Assembly: GCF_025210435.1 (NCBI RefSeq)
Contig: NZ_JAOART010000095.1
Coordinates: 1-44,150 of the forward strand
Direction: 5' to 3'
Source: Anaeromicrobium sp.
Lineage (GTDB): Bacteria; Bacillota; Clostridia; Peptostreptococcales; Thermotaleaceae
DNA: 44,150 bases
Positions 32,555 through 41,456 of the stretch are shown here, one piece after another. A program made the position numbers and the translations under genes. Within the stretch, counting starts at the first letter, position 1; every line of letters starts with the position of its first letter. The notes under the pieces were generated by a model that was not told the origin of the DNA, ran no database searches, and was given only the letters and a program-made list of their open reading frames with translations.

Positions 32555-33400
32555 ATGAAGTTTTTTGGTGTTAAAATAAATATGGCCTTTATTTTAATGC
32601 TATTAATTTTTTTTGTTTTTGGGTATTTTGAAGAAATTATATTGTCTTTTATAGCCGTTTTTGTACATGAATTATTCCATACTATGACAGCTTTATTATT
32701 AGGATATAGTATAGAAAGTATAGAAATTTTTCCCTTCGGAGGAGTTACAAAATTAAAGGAAACTCTAGCATTAGAACCAAGGGATGAAATACTAGTGGCC
32801 ATATCAGGTCCTTTAATTAATTTAATAATAGTTTTTATTGGTGTAAATTATAAAATTATTATAAATGAATTCTTTATATATTCTAATTTAGGAATAGGAA
32901 TTTTTAACCTAATACCCATATTACCCTTAGATGGAGGTCGAGTTATAAGGGCTTATTTATCCTTAAATTATGGAATTAAAAAGGGAACCAAGATAATAAG
33001 TATAATATCTAAATGCATAATAATAATAATGGCTACATTTGGTTTATCTATGATAAAGGAAGACTATTCTAATATATTTGTTCTTTTGTTATCTATATTT
33101 TTATATATGGCAGTTAATAAGGAGATTAACATGTCAAGATATATGTTTATAAAGGAGTTTGCCCATAAAAAAAGATCCATTAGAAATAAGAAAATATTAA
33201 CAGTAAAGAATATTATCGCAAAGAAAGATGTGAGTCTCAAAGAGATTATAGATTCATTTTTGGTAGGTAAGTATCATATGATTATGGTGGTGGATGAAGA
33301 GTATAATGTGGTAGGAAATTTAACAGAAAATGAAATTTTAGACGGAGCTATAAAATACGGAATAAATGTTTCCCTAGAAAAGTTGTTAAGGTATGGGTAA
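32555..33400 (+). CDS. spoIVFB: SpoIVFB-type intramembrane M50 metalloprotease
   Basis: A 281-residue site-2-type protease with about six helices. The zinc motif is H38-E-L-F-H42 (FVHELFHTMTALLLGYS), and the third ligand is D126 in IPILPLDGGRVIRAYL. EIFPFGGVTKL follows the active site as in other M50B members. The C-terminal ~70 residues (VKNIIAKKDVSLKEIIDSF, MIMVVDEEYNVVGNLTENEI) form a CBS-like domain that in SpoIVFB senses ATP and contacts pro-sigma-K. It is 17 nt after spoIVFA in the same transcription unit. Confidence 0.93.
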   Translation: MKFFGVKINMAFILMLLIFFVFGYFEEIILSFIAVFVHELFHTMTALLLGYSIESIEIFPFGGVTKLKETLALEPRDEILVAISGPLINLIIVFIGVNYKIIINEFFIYSNLGIGIFNLIPILPLDGGRVIRAYLSLNYGIKKGTKIISIISKCIIIIMATFGLSMIKEDYSNIFVLLLSIFLYMAVNKEINMSRYMFIKEFAHKKRSIRNKKILTVKNIIAKKDVSLKEIIDSFLVGKYHMIMVVDEEYNVVGNLTENEILDGAIKYGINVSLEKLLRYG

Positions 33401-33483
33401 AATGATAGAATAGTAAATGCATAATATTACACGGGAATAAAAGAAATACTAAGGATATGTAAATAACAACGGGAGGACAAAAG

Positions 33484-35334
33484 ATGAAAAGTATAGATTT
33501 GAAAGATATCTTATATAAAGTAGAAAAACCCGCAAGATATATAGGGAATGAAGTGAATTCTGCTAAAAAAAATTTAGAAGAAGTAAATGTTAGATTTGGT
33601 TTCGCATTTCCTGATGTATATGAAGTAGGTATGTCTCACTTAGGTATGCATATTTTATATCATATTTTGAATTCAGAAAAGGATGTATATTGTGAGAGAA
33701 TATTTGCCCCTTGGGTTGATATGGAAGAGGAAATGAGAAAGAATAATATACCCTTATTTACCCTAGAAACTCATAGTCCAGTTAAAGAACTTGATTTTTT
33801 AAGTTTTACTCTTCAATATGAATTAAGTTATACAAATATATTAAATATGATAGAACTTGGCAATATACCAATAAGAAGTAAAGATAGAACAAAAGAAGAT
33901 CCATTTGTAGTGGCAGGAGGCCCTTGTGCATACAATCCAGAACCACTAGCTGAAGTAATAGACTTTTTTATGCTAGGAGAAGGAGAAGAACAAATTGTTC
34001 AAGTTATGGACTTGTACAAGGTGTGGAAAAAAGAAGGAAAATGTCGTAGTGAGTTTTTAGAAATGGTATGTGAAATAAAGGGTGTATATGTACCATCTCT
34101 ATATGATGTGAAATATAATGAGGACAACACTATAAAGACTTTTGCACCTAAGAAGGATTCATATCCTAAAAGGATTACTAAGGCCATTGTGGATGATCTA
34201 GATACTGTAAATTATCCTAATACTGTTATGGTTCCTAATATAGATATAGTACATAATCGTGCCATGGTTGAAATATTTAGAGGTTGCATAAGAGGATGTA
34301 GATTTTGTCAGGCTGGAATCATATATAGGCCTGTAAGGGAACGTTCCTTAGAGAAAGTAGAAAAGATTGCAAGTGATCTGCTAAAATCATCTGGTTTTGA
34401 GGAATTATCCTTAGCATCTTTAAGTACTAGTGATTATTCTAAAATAGAGGACTTAGTAAACATACTTGTGGGTAAGTATTCTGGTGAGAGGATTGGATTA
34501 TCATTACCATCCCTTAGATTAGATGAGTTTCCTATTGAAATAATTGAAGAAATTCAAAAGGTCAGAAAAACAGGTCTAACATTTGCACCAGAGGCAGGAA
34601 CACAAAGGCTTAGGGATGTTATTAATAAGGGCATAACAGAAGAGGACCTAACTAAAACTGTAAGGGAAGCCTTCCAATTAGGTTGGACTACTGTAAAACT
34701 TTATTTTATGATAGGTCTTCCTACTGAGACATATGAAGATTTAGATGGAATAGTTGATTTAGCAAATAAGGTTGTTGACATATATTATTCCATACCAAAG
34801 GAAAAAAGGGGAAAGGGCCTAAAAGTAACTGTGAGTACATCTTGTTTTGTTCCAAAGCCCTTTACTCCATTTCAGTGGTATGATCAAGATTATAGGGATG
34901 AGTTTATTGAAAAGCAAAATTACTTAAAATCTAAATTAAAGCATAGAAATATTAAATACAATTATCATGAGTCTAAGACTAGTTTCCTAGAGGCTGTAGT
35001 AGCTAGAGGAGATAGGAGAGTCTGTGAAACCATAATAAAAGCTTGGGAATTAGGATGTAAATTTGATGGATGGGGAGAAATGTTTGAATATGATAAGTGG
35101 TTAGAAGCTTTAGAGGCAACTAATGTGGATCCTCATTTTTATGCTAATAGGAAAAGAGAATACACAGAAGTGCTACCGTGGGACTTTGTAAATGTGGGAG
35201 TTACAAAGGATTTTCTACAAAGGGAGAATGAAAGGGCAATAAGTGAAAAGATAACTCCAAATTGTAGAATGTCTTGTGCTGCATGTGGTATAACAGATGA
35301 TTTTATAGGTGGTGACTGCAAATGTGTAAAGTAA
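33484..35334 (+). CDS. B12-binding-domain radical SAM protein (TIGR03960-type)
   Basis: A 616-residue radical SAM enzyme. The N-terminal third resembles a B12-binding-like domain (FGFAFPDVYEVGMSHLGMHI). The radical SAM core has C268-x3-C272-x2-C275 (FRGCIRGCRFCQAG) to bind the [4Fe-4S] cluster, and downstream FAPEAGTQRLRDVINKG and KLYFMIGLPTETYEDLDGI. The C-terminus has further cysteines (CRMSCAACGI and GGDCKC). The family is always found with the DUF2344 protein encoded next and with RNase G, so RNA or ribosome modification is often suspected; the reaction is unknown. AGGAGG-like SD. It overlaps the next gene by 13 nt. Confidence 0.9.
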   Translation: MKSIDLKDILYKVEKPARYIGNEVNSAKKNLEEVNVRFGFAFPDVYEVGMSHLGMHILYHILNSEKDVYCERIFAPWVDMEEEMRKNNIPLFTLETHSPVKELDFLSFTLQYELSYTNILNMIELGNIPIRSKDRTKEDPFVVAGGPCAYNPEPLAEVIDFFMLGEGEEQIVQVMDLYKVWKKEGKCRSEFLEMVCEIKGVYVPSLYDVKYNEDNTIKTFAPKKDSYPKRITKAIVDDLDTVNYPNTVMVPNIDIVHNRAMVEIFRGCIRGCRFCQAGIIYRPVRERSLEKVEKIASDLLKSSGFEELSLASLSTSDYSKIEDLVNILVGKYSGERIGLSLPSLRLDEFPIEIIEEIQKVRKTGLTFAPEAGTQRLRDVINKGITEEDLTKTVREAFQLGWTTVKLYFMIGLPTETYEDLDGIVDLANKVVDIYYSIPKEKRGKGLKVTVSTSCFVPKPFTPFQWYDQDYRDEFIEKQNYLKSKLKHRNIKYNYHESKTSFLEAVVARGDRRVCETIIKAWELGCKFDGWGEMFEYDKWLEALEATNVDPHFYANRKREYTEVLPWDFVNVGVTKDFLQRENERAISEKITPNCRMSCAACGITDDFIGGDCKCVK

Positions 35335-36035
35335 GAATAAGATTTAAGAAAAATGGATATATGATATTTACTTCTCATTTGGATTTGATGAGAATAATAG
35401 AAAGAACTTTAAGACGTGCAAGGGTGCCTATTTCCTTTTCTCAAGGATTTAATCCCCATGCAAAAATGTCTTTTGCAACAGCATTAGCATTAGGTGTTTC
35501 TAGTGATGGTGAATATATGGATATGGAACTTGATGAAAAGGTAGATTTAGATAATTTAGTTAAGCGAATAAACAAAGAACTACCAGAGGGAATTGAAGTG
35601 ATTCAGTGTAAGTTCATTCATAAGAAAGCTAAATCCTTAATGTCTATAATAAAATATTCATCATATGTGATTAATTTAAAGTTAGATAAGGAAATATCAG
35701 AAGAAGAATTAAGGCAAAATATAGAAGAATTTTTAAAAGAAGATGAAATAATAATAGAAAAGTATAGTAAAAAGAAAAATAAAACTAGAAAAGTTGACAT
35801 TAAACCTATGATAAAATCTATCCAAGTAATAAATATGGATAGGGAAAATCTATTGTTAAAGGCTCTATTAGCAGCTGGCAGTGAACAAAATATAAAACCA
35901 GAAATAGTTATGGATAAAATGTTTGAAAAAATGGATTTCTTCAATAAAGAATATGTTAGAGTACATAGGTTAGAGTTATATGCTGCAAATAAAAGAGACG
36001 AAATGGTGACACCTCTAGATGATAGTATTGCATAA
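35322..36035 (+). CDS. Radical SAM-linked DUF2344 protein (TIGR03936-type)
   Basis: A 237-residue protein with the family start VRIRFKKNGYMIFTSHLDLM and the conserved RRARVPISFSQGFNPHAKMS and ALALGVSSDGEYMD segments. It often exists fused to the radical SAM protein in other bacteria, which implies that the two act together. No cysteine cluster or catalytic motif of its own is evident; it may bind the substrate. ATG 35322 lies inside the end of the radical SAM gene (13-nt overlap), showing translational coupling. Confidence 0.88.
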   Translation: MCKVRIRFKKNGYMIFTSHLDLMRIIERTLRRARVPISFSQGFNPHAKMSFATALALGVSSDGEYMDMELDEKVDLDNLVKRINKELPEGIEVIQCKFIHKKAKSLMSIIKYSSYVINLKLDKEISEEELRQNIEEFLKEDEIIIEKYSKKKNKTRKVDIKPMIKSIQVINMDRENLLLKALLAAGSEQNIKPEIVMDKMFEKMDFFNKEYVRVHRLELYAANKRDEMVTPLDDSIA

Positions 36036-36055
36036 TTTCTTAGGGGGACAAATAA

Positions 36056-37528
36056 ATGAATGAAATTATTATAGATTGTGGTTTAAATCAGACAAGAGTG
36101 GCCATAATGGAAAATAAAGAACTTGTGGAAATGTATATTGACAGGGACGACAAAAGACGAATAGTAGGAAACATATATAAGGGTAGAATAACTAATGTAT
36201 TACCAGGGATGCAAGCTGCCTTTGTGGATATAGGATTAGAAAAAAATGCATTTTTATATGTGAAAGATATTGTAGGACAAAATCCAAAAGTGAATGTATC
36301 CATAAAAAAACTAGTTAAAAATGGACAAGAAATTGTGGTACAGGTTATAAAAGAGCCTATGGGAACTAAGGGAGCTAGAGTTACGGGAGATGTTAGTCTT
36401 CCAGGTCGATACTGTGTGTTGATGCCCTATAATAATTATGTGGGAATCTCTAGAAGAATAAAGAGTGAGGAAGAAAGAGATAGACTTAGAAGTCTCATTG
36501 ATGAAGTAAGACCCCCTAATATGGGTGTGATTTTAAGAACTGCTGGAAAAGACAAATCATCAAAGGAAATAAAGGATGATTTAAATTATCTTTTAAAGCT
36601 TTGGAATAAGGTGGAAAAAGAAAATCTTTTAGGTTTTGCACCTAAAGTAACATATAAGGAACTAGACAGTATCCATAAAATAATAAGAGATAGATTTACA
36701 CAAAAAATTAGTAGACTTGTATTAAACAAGGAACAAAAATATGAAGAAGCTAAAGAATTTGTAAAATTAATAGATCTTAATATGAAGGATAAAATAGAAC
36801 TATACAAGGAAGAAATAGATATATTTGATTTTTATGGTATTGAAAAAATGATAAATAACGCCGTTAACAAAAAGATATGGTTAAAAAGTGGAGGTTATTT
36901 AATAATAGATCAAACGGAAGCTTTAACTGTAATTGACGTGAATACGGGGAAATATGTAGGAACAATAGATTTAGAAGATACCATAATTAAAACCAATAAG
37001 GAAGCTGCAAAGGAAATAGCAAAACAACTTAGACTAAGAGACGTGGGAGGTATCATCATAATTGATTTTATTGATATGGCCACTGAAAAATCTCAAAGGG
37101 AAATAATTAATATACTTGAGGATGAACTTAGAAAAGACAAAACTAAGACAAATGTACTTGGTATGACAAATCTAGGCCTTTTGGAAATGACAAGGAAGAA
37201 GGTTAGGGGAAGAATATCTTCTGTATTACAAAAAAAATGTCATTGGTGCAATGGAACGGGAAGAACCATATCTGATTATTCCATATTACAAAAGATTGAG
37301 GATAAAATAAGACGTTTATCCATTCATACAAATGCACAAGCTGTTTTGATTGAAGTATCTATGAATGTATATGAACACTTATATGAGCATCATAGGGAGA
37401 AGTATGAAAAAATTGAAAATGAATATGGTATTAAAATATTTTTTTCAAAAGCTCTTATTAGAGATGAAGAATTTAATGTAAAAACTATGGGAAAAATAGA
37501 AGAAGTAGAAAAAATAATAAAAAGCTAA
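36056..37528 (+). CDS. rng: Ribonuclease E/G family endoribonuclease
   Basis: A 490-residue RNase G-like enzyme. An S1 domain (about 35-125, YKGRITNVLPGMQAAFVDIG) precedes the catalytic DNase I-like part with VIDVNTGKYVGT and GGIIIIDFIDMATEKSQRE, whose Asp residues bind Mg2+. The zinc link is CHWCNGTGR (C-x2-C). The C-terminal ~80 residues form the small domain; the long unstructured tail of RNase E is absent. It cleaves single-stranded 5'-monophosphate RNAs in rRNA maturation and decay. It follows DUF2344 by 20 nt behind AGGGGG. Confidence 0.95.
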   Translation: MNEIIIDCGLNQTRVAIMENKELVEMYIDRDDKRRIVGNIYKGRITNVLPGMQAAFVDIGLEKNAFLYVKDIVGQNPKVNVSIKKLVKNGQEIVVQVIKEPMGTKGARVTGDVSLPGRYCVLMPYNNYVGISRRIKSEEERDRLRSLIDEVRPPNMGVILRTAGKDKSSKEIKDDLNYLLKLWNKVEKENLLGFAPKVTYKELDSIHKIIRDRFTQKISRLVLNKEQKYEEAKEFVKLIDLNMKDKIELYKEEIDIFDFYGIEKMINNAVNKKIWLKSGGYLIIDQTEALTVIDVNTGKYVGTIDLEDTIIKTNKEAAKEIAKQLRLRDVGGIIIIDFIDMATEKSQREIINILEDELRKDKTKTNVLGMTNLGLLEMTRKKVRGRISSVLQKKCHWCNGTGRTISDYSILQKIEDKIRRLSIHTNAQAVLIEVSMNVYEHLYEHHREKYEKIENEYGIKIFFSKALIRDEEFNVKTMGKIEEVEKIIKS

Positions 37529-37536
37529 AAAGTACC

Positions 37537-37565
37537 TTGTAATACATAATAAAGTATGCTATACT
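37537..37565 (+). promoter_or_regulatory. Promoter of rplS
   Basis: TTGTAA (37537-37542), a 17-bp spacer and TATACT (37560-37565). The transcript would start near 37572, giving a leader of about 70 nt. Confidence 0.75.
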
Positions 37566-37571
37566 AAATAA

Positions 37572-37641
37572 CGGTAATACGGGCGGTCCTCTGCTAACCA
37601 TATGGTTAACAAGAACGTCTAGGATGAGAGGAGGGACAACC
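37572..37641 (+). promoter_or_regulatory. L19 ribosomal protein leader (autoregulatory RNA candidate)
   Basis: TCCTCT (37587-37592) can pair with AGAGGA (37627-37632), which is the Shine-Dalgarno of rplS. An inner perfect palindrome TAACCATATGGTTA (37595-37608) forms a second hairpin. This layout matches the known Firmicute L19 leader, in which free L19 is thought to bind and block its own translation. The match is by position and fold, not by a covariance-model search. Confidence 0.65.
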
Positions 37642-37983
37642 ATGGATATGATCAGATTAATTGAACAAGAAAACCTTAAAAAGGAAATTCCTGCATTTAA
37701 CGTTGGTGATACTGTAAAGGTACACTTAAAGATTAAAGAGGGAAATAGAGAAAGAGTCCAGGTGTTCGAAGGATATGTAATCAAGAGACAAAATGGCGGA
37801 ATCAGAGAAACTTTTACAGTAAGAAGAATTTCTTACGGAGTAGGAGTTGAAAGAACTTTACCAGTTCATTCTCCAAAGATTGAAAAGATCGAAGTAGTGA
37901 GAAAAGGTAGAGTAAGAAGAGCCAAGTTATTCTATCTTCGTGATAGAGTTGGTAAAGCTGCTAAAATCAGAGAAAAGAAGTAA
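37642..37983 (+). CDS. rplS: 50S ribosomal protein L19
   Basis: A 113-residue ribosomal protein at the 30S/50S interface. [51 protein letters not shown] and [19 protein letters not shown] are universal L19 motifs. ATG 37642 is used because AGAGGAGGG (37627-37635) is 6-7 nt upstream; the ATG at 37624 would place the SD inside the gene and add six residues absent from L19. It has its own promoter, leader and terminator. Confidence 0.98.
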   Translation: MDMIRLIEQENLKKEIPAFNVGDTVKVHLKIKEGNRERVQVFEGYVIKRQNGGIRETFTVRRISYGVGVERTLPVHSPKIEKIEVVRKGRVRRAKLFYLRDRVGKAAKIREKK

Positions 37984-37986
37984 TCT

Positions 37987-38014
37987 AAAGGGACTGTATA
38001 CAGTCCCTTTGTTG
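37987..38014 (+). terminator. Terminator of rplS
   Basis: A perfect 12-bp inverted repeat AAAGGGACTGTA / TACAGTCCCTTT (37987-38010). The tail is TTTGTTG. Confidence 0.85.
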
Positions 38015-38052
38015 CTATATAAAATAATTTTATAAATGAGTGGTGAAAAACT

Positions 38053-38937
38053 ATGGAACATATAAACTGGTATCCAGGTCACATGAAAAAAACTAAGGAA
38101 TTAATACAAAAAAACCTTAAATTAGTAGACGTAGTAATAGAATTAGTAGACGCAAGAAATCCCCTTAGTAGTAGAAATCCTCAAATAAATGAAATTGTAC
38201 AAAACAAGCCCAAAGTTATTGTACTTAACAAAAGTGATCTTGCCAATCCGGCCATATCAAAGGAATGGGTAGAGTATTTTAAGAAAGAAGGCTACAAGGT
38301 AGTTGAGGTGGACACCATAAGTGGGAAAGGATTAGATAAGGTTACAAAGATGTCTAATGAGGCTGTAGAAGACAAGATGAAGGCCCGTGAAGAAAAGGGA
38401 ATGAATAGACGTGCCATAAGGGCAATGATAGTAGGAATTCCTAATGTTGGTAAATCTTCCATAATAAATAGATTAACGGGTAAAAAAAGTGCTAAGACAG
38501 GAGACAGACCAGGGGTTACTAAAGGTAAGCAATGGGTTAGGTTAAAAGGTAATATAGAATTATTAGATACGCCAGGAGTTTTATGGCCTAAATTTGAAGA
38601 CTTAAACGTGGGTTTAAAATTAGCATTTACAGGATCTATAAAGGATGAAGTGTTAGATGTGGAAACAGTAGCTTTAAGACTGATAGAATATTTATGCAGA
38701 TACTATCCTGACAATATTAAGGAAAGATATAAGTTGGATACTATTGAAGAAGAGCCATTAGATAATATGGAGAATATAGCTAAAAAGAGAGGCTGTATTT
38801 TAGGTAAAGGAAGAATAGATTACACTAGGGTGGCTAATATTATATTAGATGAGTTTAGAGCCAGCACAATAGGAAGAATATCTTTAGAAAGACCTAATGA
38901 AGAAATACATATTACAATGAATGATACAGAGGAATAA
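38053..38937 (+). CDS. rbgA: Ribosome biogenesis GTPase RbgA (YlqF)
   Basis: A 294-residue circularly permuted GTPase needed for late 50S subunit assembly. The motifs occur in permuted order: G4 NKSD (about residue 59), then G1 GIPNVGKSSIINRL (about 132), G2 Thr in GVTKG, and G3 DTPGVLWP (about 177). The N-terminus INWYPGHMKKT is diagnostic. The C-terminal ANTAR-like RNA-binding part lies at about 200-285. It starts the conserved rbgA-rnhB-ylqG-ylqH series found in Bacillus. SD AGTGGTG. Confidence 0.96.
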   Translation: MEHINWYPGHMKKTKELIQKNLKLVDVVIELVDARNPLSSRNPQINEIVQNKPKVIVLNKSDLANPAISKEWVEYFKKEGYKVVEVDTISGKGLDKVTKMSNEAVEDKMKAREEKGMNRRAIRAMIVGIPNVGKSSIINRLTGKKSAKTGDRPGVTKGKQWVRLKGNIELLDTPGVLWPKFEDLNVGLKLAFTGSIKDEVLDVETVALRLIEYLCRYYPDNIKERYKLDTIEEEPLDNMENIAKKRGCILGKGRIDYTRVANIILDEFRASTIGRISLERPNEEIHITMNDTEE

Positions 38938-38942
38938 TGGAG

Positions 38943-38969
38943 GGCACCATTTTATGTGGTGCCTTTTTT
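38943..38969 (+). terminator. Terminator after rbgA
   Basis: GGCACCA (38943-38949) pairs with TGGTGCC (38957-38963), followed by T6. Confidence 0.9.
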
Positions 38970-39004
38970 AGTATGTAAATAGAAGAACATGGGGAGGGTT
39001 TTAA

Positions 39005-39778
39005 ATGGATTTTAAATCTATGAAGATAAAAGAGATAAATGATTTTTTTAAAGGGTTACATGTAGAGGAAAAGATAAAATACGTAGATTCTTTAAAGTTA
39101 GACGAAAGAAGTGGAGTAAAGAAAGTACTAGAAAAAATAGAAAAGGAACATAAGAAATATTTAATGGAAATTAAGAGGGTAAAGGATCTTTGGAAAATAG
39201 AAAATTTATTAAACGTGGATATTATAGGAGGAATAGATGAAGCTGGACGAGGACCACTAGCAGGACCTGTTGTGGCAGCTTGTGTAGTGCTACCAAAAAA
39301 TATTTTCATAGAAGGAATTAATGATTCTAAAAAAATATCTCCAAAGAAAAGGGATGAACTATTTGAAATAATAAGTAAAAATGCACTAGACATAGGCATA
39401 GGCATAGTAGACAATGAAGTGATAGATAATGTGAATATTTTTAATGCTACGAAAATTGCCATGTTAAGGGCTATTAATAGTTTGAAAAAAAGTCCCGATT
39501 ATTTGTTAATAGATGCAGTAACTTTAGACGATATAAATATAAGACAAGAAGCTGTAATTAAAGGTGATAGTAAAAGTGCTTCCATAGCAGCAGCATCCAT
39601 AGTGGCTAAAGTTACTAGGGATAGAATCATAGATAGATATGATAAAGAATATCCTGAGTATGGATTTAAAAATCATAAGGGATATGGGACCAAAGAACAT
39701 TATGAGGCTATAAAAAAGCATGGAATTACCCCAATTCATAGAAGGAGTTTCTTGAAAAATATTTTGGAGGCTAATTAA
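39005..39778 (+). CDS. rnhB: Ribonuclease HII
   Basis: A 257-residue RNase H type 2 enzyme that removes ribonucleotides from DNA. An N-terminal helical extension (1-70), common in Firmicute RNase HII, precedes the catalytic core. Core motifs are GIDEAGRGPLAGPVVAACVV (D78, E79), INDSKKISPKKRDEL, LLIDAVTL (third acidic residue) and SASIAAASIVAKVTRDR. It ends with NHKGYGTKEHYEAIKKHG. SD GGGGAGGG. Its stop overlaps the start of the next gene by one base. Confidence 0.97.
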   Translation: MDFKSMKIKEINDFFKGLHVEEKIKYVDSLKLDERSGVKKVLEKIEKEHKKYLMEIKRVKDLWKIENLLNVDIIGGIDEAGRGPLAGPVVAACVVLPKNIFIEGINDSKKISPKKRDELFEIISKNALDIGIGIVDNEVIDNVNIFNATKIAMLRAINSLKKSPDYLLIDAVTLDDINIRQEAVIKGDSKSASIAAASIVAKVTRDRIIDRYDKEYPEYGFKNHKGYGTKEHYEAIKKHGITPIHRRSFLKNILEAN

Positions 39779-41187
39779 TGAAAATAGGCATAAACTTTCA
39801 TAAAATTCTAGATAAAGGTAATAATAAAAGGGAAGTCACATCTCAAAATGGCAAAGTAAAAATAGCGCAGCTTAAGAGTGCCTTAATTGAGGAGTTACTA
39901 AAAAATGAAAGTGAAGAGGTACCAAAGGAAACTAAAGAAAAACTTGTGAAGTATCTAAAGGATATGAATGTGGATGATTCTAAAGAGAACATGGATACGT
40001 TAAAAAAAATCATAAAGAATGAAATCCCCCTTAATAAGGAACTTTTTAAGAGGGTGAATAATATAAGGGCTAAATATAACTTAATAAAGGATATAAGAAG
40101 TAATGAAGGAACAGAGGTTCCTAAAGAATTATATGAAGAAGAAATAGATAAAATTCCTTTAAGAAAAATAAAGGAACTCTTAAGTGAATCATCAGGAAAA
40201 GATAAGACTTTAGAAAAAAATAATATGAATGAGAAGGCAGAAGAGAATATTCTTAAAGAAGGAACAATAAAAGAATCTACTCATAAAGACGAACTGGAGA
40301 AAAGAAGTGTTTCTCTAGAAGGAAAGGAAATTCCTAAAAATGATTTAAATAAAAAAAATAATGAGATTAAGCCTTTAGAAAAAAAGACAGAGAATACTAA
40401 TGAAAAAACAAATAATAAAGATGGTATTAAGAAAGAAACACTTAATAAAAAACTTATAGAAAATCTATCTCTAGATAAGACTACAGATAAAATATTGTTT
40501 TTGATTAAGAATAATATGAAGGTAAATCTAGAGAATCTAGATAAAACAAAATACATTTTTAAGGAAGAAAACATTTCTGATGACATAAAGGAATTAATAG
40601 ATAGTATAGATGACCCAAAGATAAAAAATATTATAAAAAAGTTTATTCTAAATAGGTCTAATGTGGATGAAGGACAACAAATAAAGGATAATGCGAAAAA
40701 GATGTACTCTTTCCTTGAAAATATAAAGGATGAATTAAGTGAAGAAAAAAATCCAGTCCAAAGGCAACAAATAGATAAACTTCTAGATACTATGAAGTTT
40801 TTAGACAAGGTAAATAAGGAAATGTACTATATGCAAGTGCCCATGCTAATAGATGATCATATAAAAAACTTAGAAATGTATATGGAAAAGAAAAATGGGA
40901 AGAAAAAATCCATGGAAAGTAGGGGAATCTCATTTACCTTAGAAACTAAAAATTTAGGAGATATAACTTGTCAAATAAATGCATATGACGAAGATATGAA
41001 TTTAAAATTTCATGTGAATAATGATAAAGTTATGAATAAAATAAAGGACAAAGAGGACAAATTAAAAGCCTATTTAGAAGATATGGATTTTGAAAATATT
41101 TTAATAAAATATTTAGTGGGAAAGAAAAAGGATGAGTTAGTTTACTTAGAAAGTAAGGAAATAAACTTTGTGGATATTAAGGTGTGA
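39778..41187 (+). CDS. YlqG-like protein with a FliK-like C-terminus
   Basis: A 469-residue, very Lys/Glu/Asn-rich cytoplasmic protein. The N-terminal part starts MKIGINFHKILDKGN. The middle (about 125-235) is low-complexity and likely disordered; the C-terminal ~90 residues (SFTLETKNLGDITCQINAYD, then LKFHVNNDKVMNKIKDKEDK) resemble the globular domain of flagellar hook-length control proteins. It holds the position of Bacillus ylqG, between rnhB and the FlhB-like ylqH. FliK and FlhB C-termini interact in flagellar export, so these two small proteins may form a pair outside the flagellum (inference). The start overlaps the rnhB stop; SD TTTTGGAGG. Confidence 0.65.
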   Translation: MKIGINFHKILDKGNNKREVTSQNGKVKIAQLKSALIEELLKNESEEVPKETKEKLVKYLKDMNVDDSKENMDTLKKIIKNEIPLNKELFKRVNNIRAKYNLIKDIRSNEGTEVPKELYEEEIDKIPLRKIKELLSESSGKDKTLEKNNMNEKAEENILKEGTIKESTHKDELEKRSVSLEGKEIPKNDLNKKNNEIKPLEKKTENTNEKTNNKDGIKKETLNKKLIENLSLDKTTDKILFLIKNNMKVNLENLDKTKYIFKEENISDDIKELIDSIDDPKIKNIIKKFILNRSNVDEGQQIKDNAKKMYSFLENIKDELSEEKNPVQRQQIDKLLDTMKFLDKVNKEMYYMQVPMLIDDHIKNLEMYMEKKNGKKKSMESRGISFTLETKNLGDITCQINAYDEDMNLKFHVNNDKVMNKIKDKEDKLKAYLEDMDFENILIKYLVGKKKDELVYLESKEINFVDIKV

Positions 41188-41192
41188 TGTGA

Positions 41193-41456
41193 ATGGATAA
41201 GAAGGTAGCTGTAGCCATAAAATATGATCATGAAAAGGATAATGCTCCTAAGGTAATAGGAAAGGGCCAAGGTCATTTAGCTGAGAAGATAGAAGCATTA
41301 GCTAAGGAACTTAGCATACCAATACATGAAAATGAAGCCCTAGCTTATAAACTAAATGACTTGGATTTAGGAGAAGAAATTCCTGTGGAACTATATAACG
41401 TGGTTGCTCAAATATTGTCCTTTATAATTGAAATTGATATGAATGAGGGAAAATGA
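41193..41456 (+). CDS. FlhB C-terminal-domain-like protein (YlqH)
   Basis: An 87-residue stand-alone version of the FlhB/YscU/EscU cytoplasmic switch domain. AVAIKYDHEKDNAPKVIGKG, LAEKIEALAKELSIPIHENE and ALAYKLNDLDLGEEIPVELY align with the part of FlhB just after its NPTH self-cleavage site. The NPTH itself and the membrane part are missing, so the protein is born in the equivalent of the cleaved form. No flagellar or type III genes are present in this window. It lies 5 nt after the FliK-like gene and overlaps the yraN gene by 4 nt, so it is surely co-translated. Confidence 0.88.
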   Translation: MDKKVAVAIKYDHEKDNAPKVIGKGQGHLAEKIEALAKELSIPIHENEALAYKLNDLDLGEEIPVELYNVVAQILSFIIEIDMNEGK

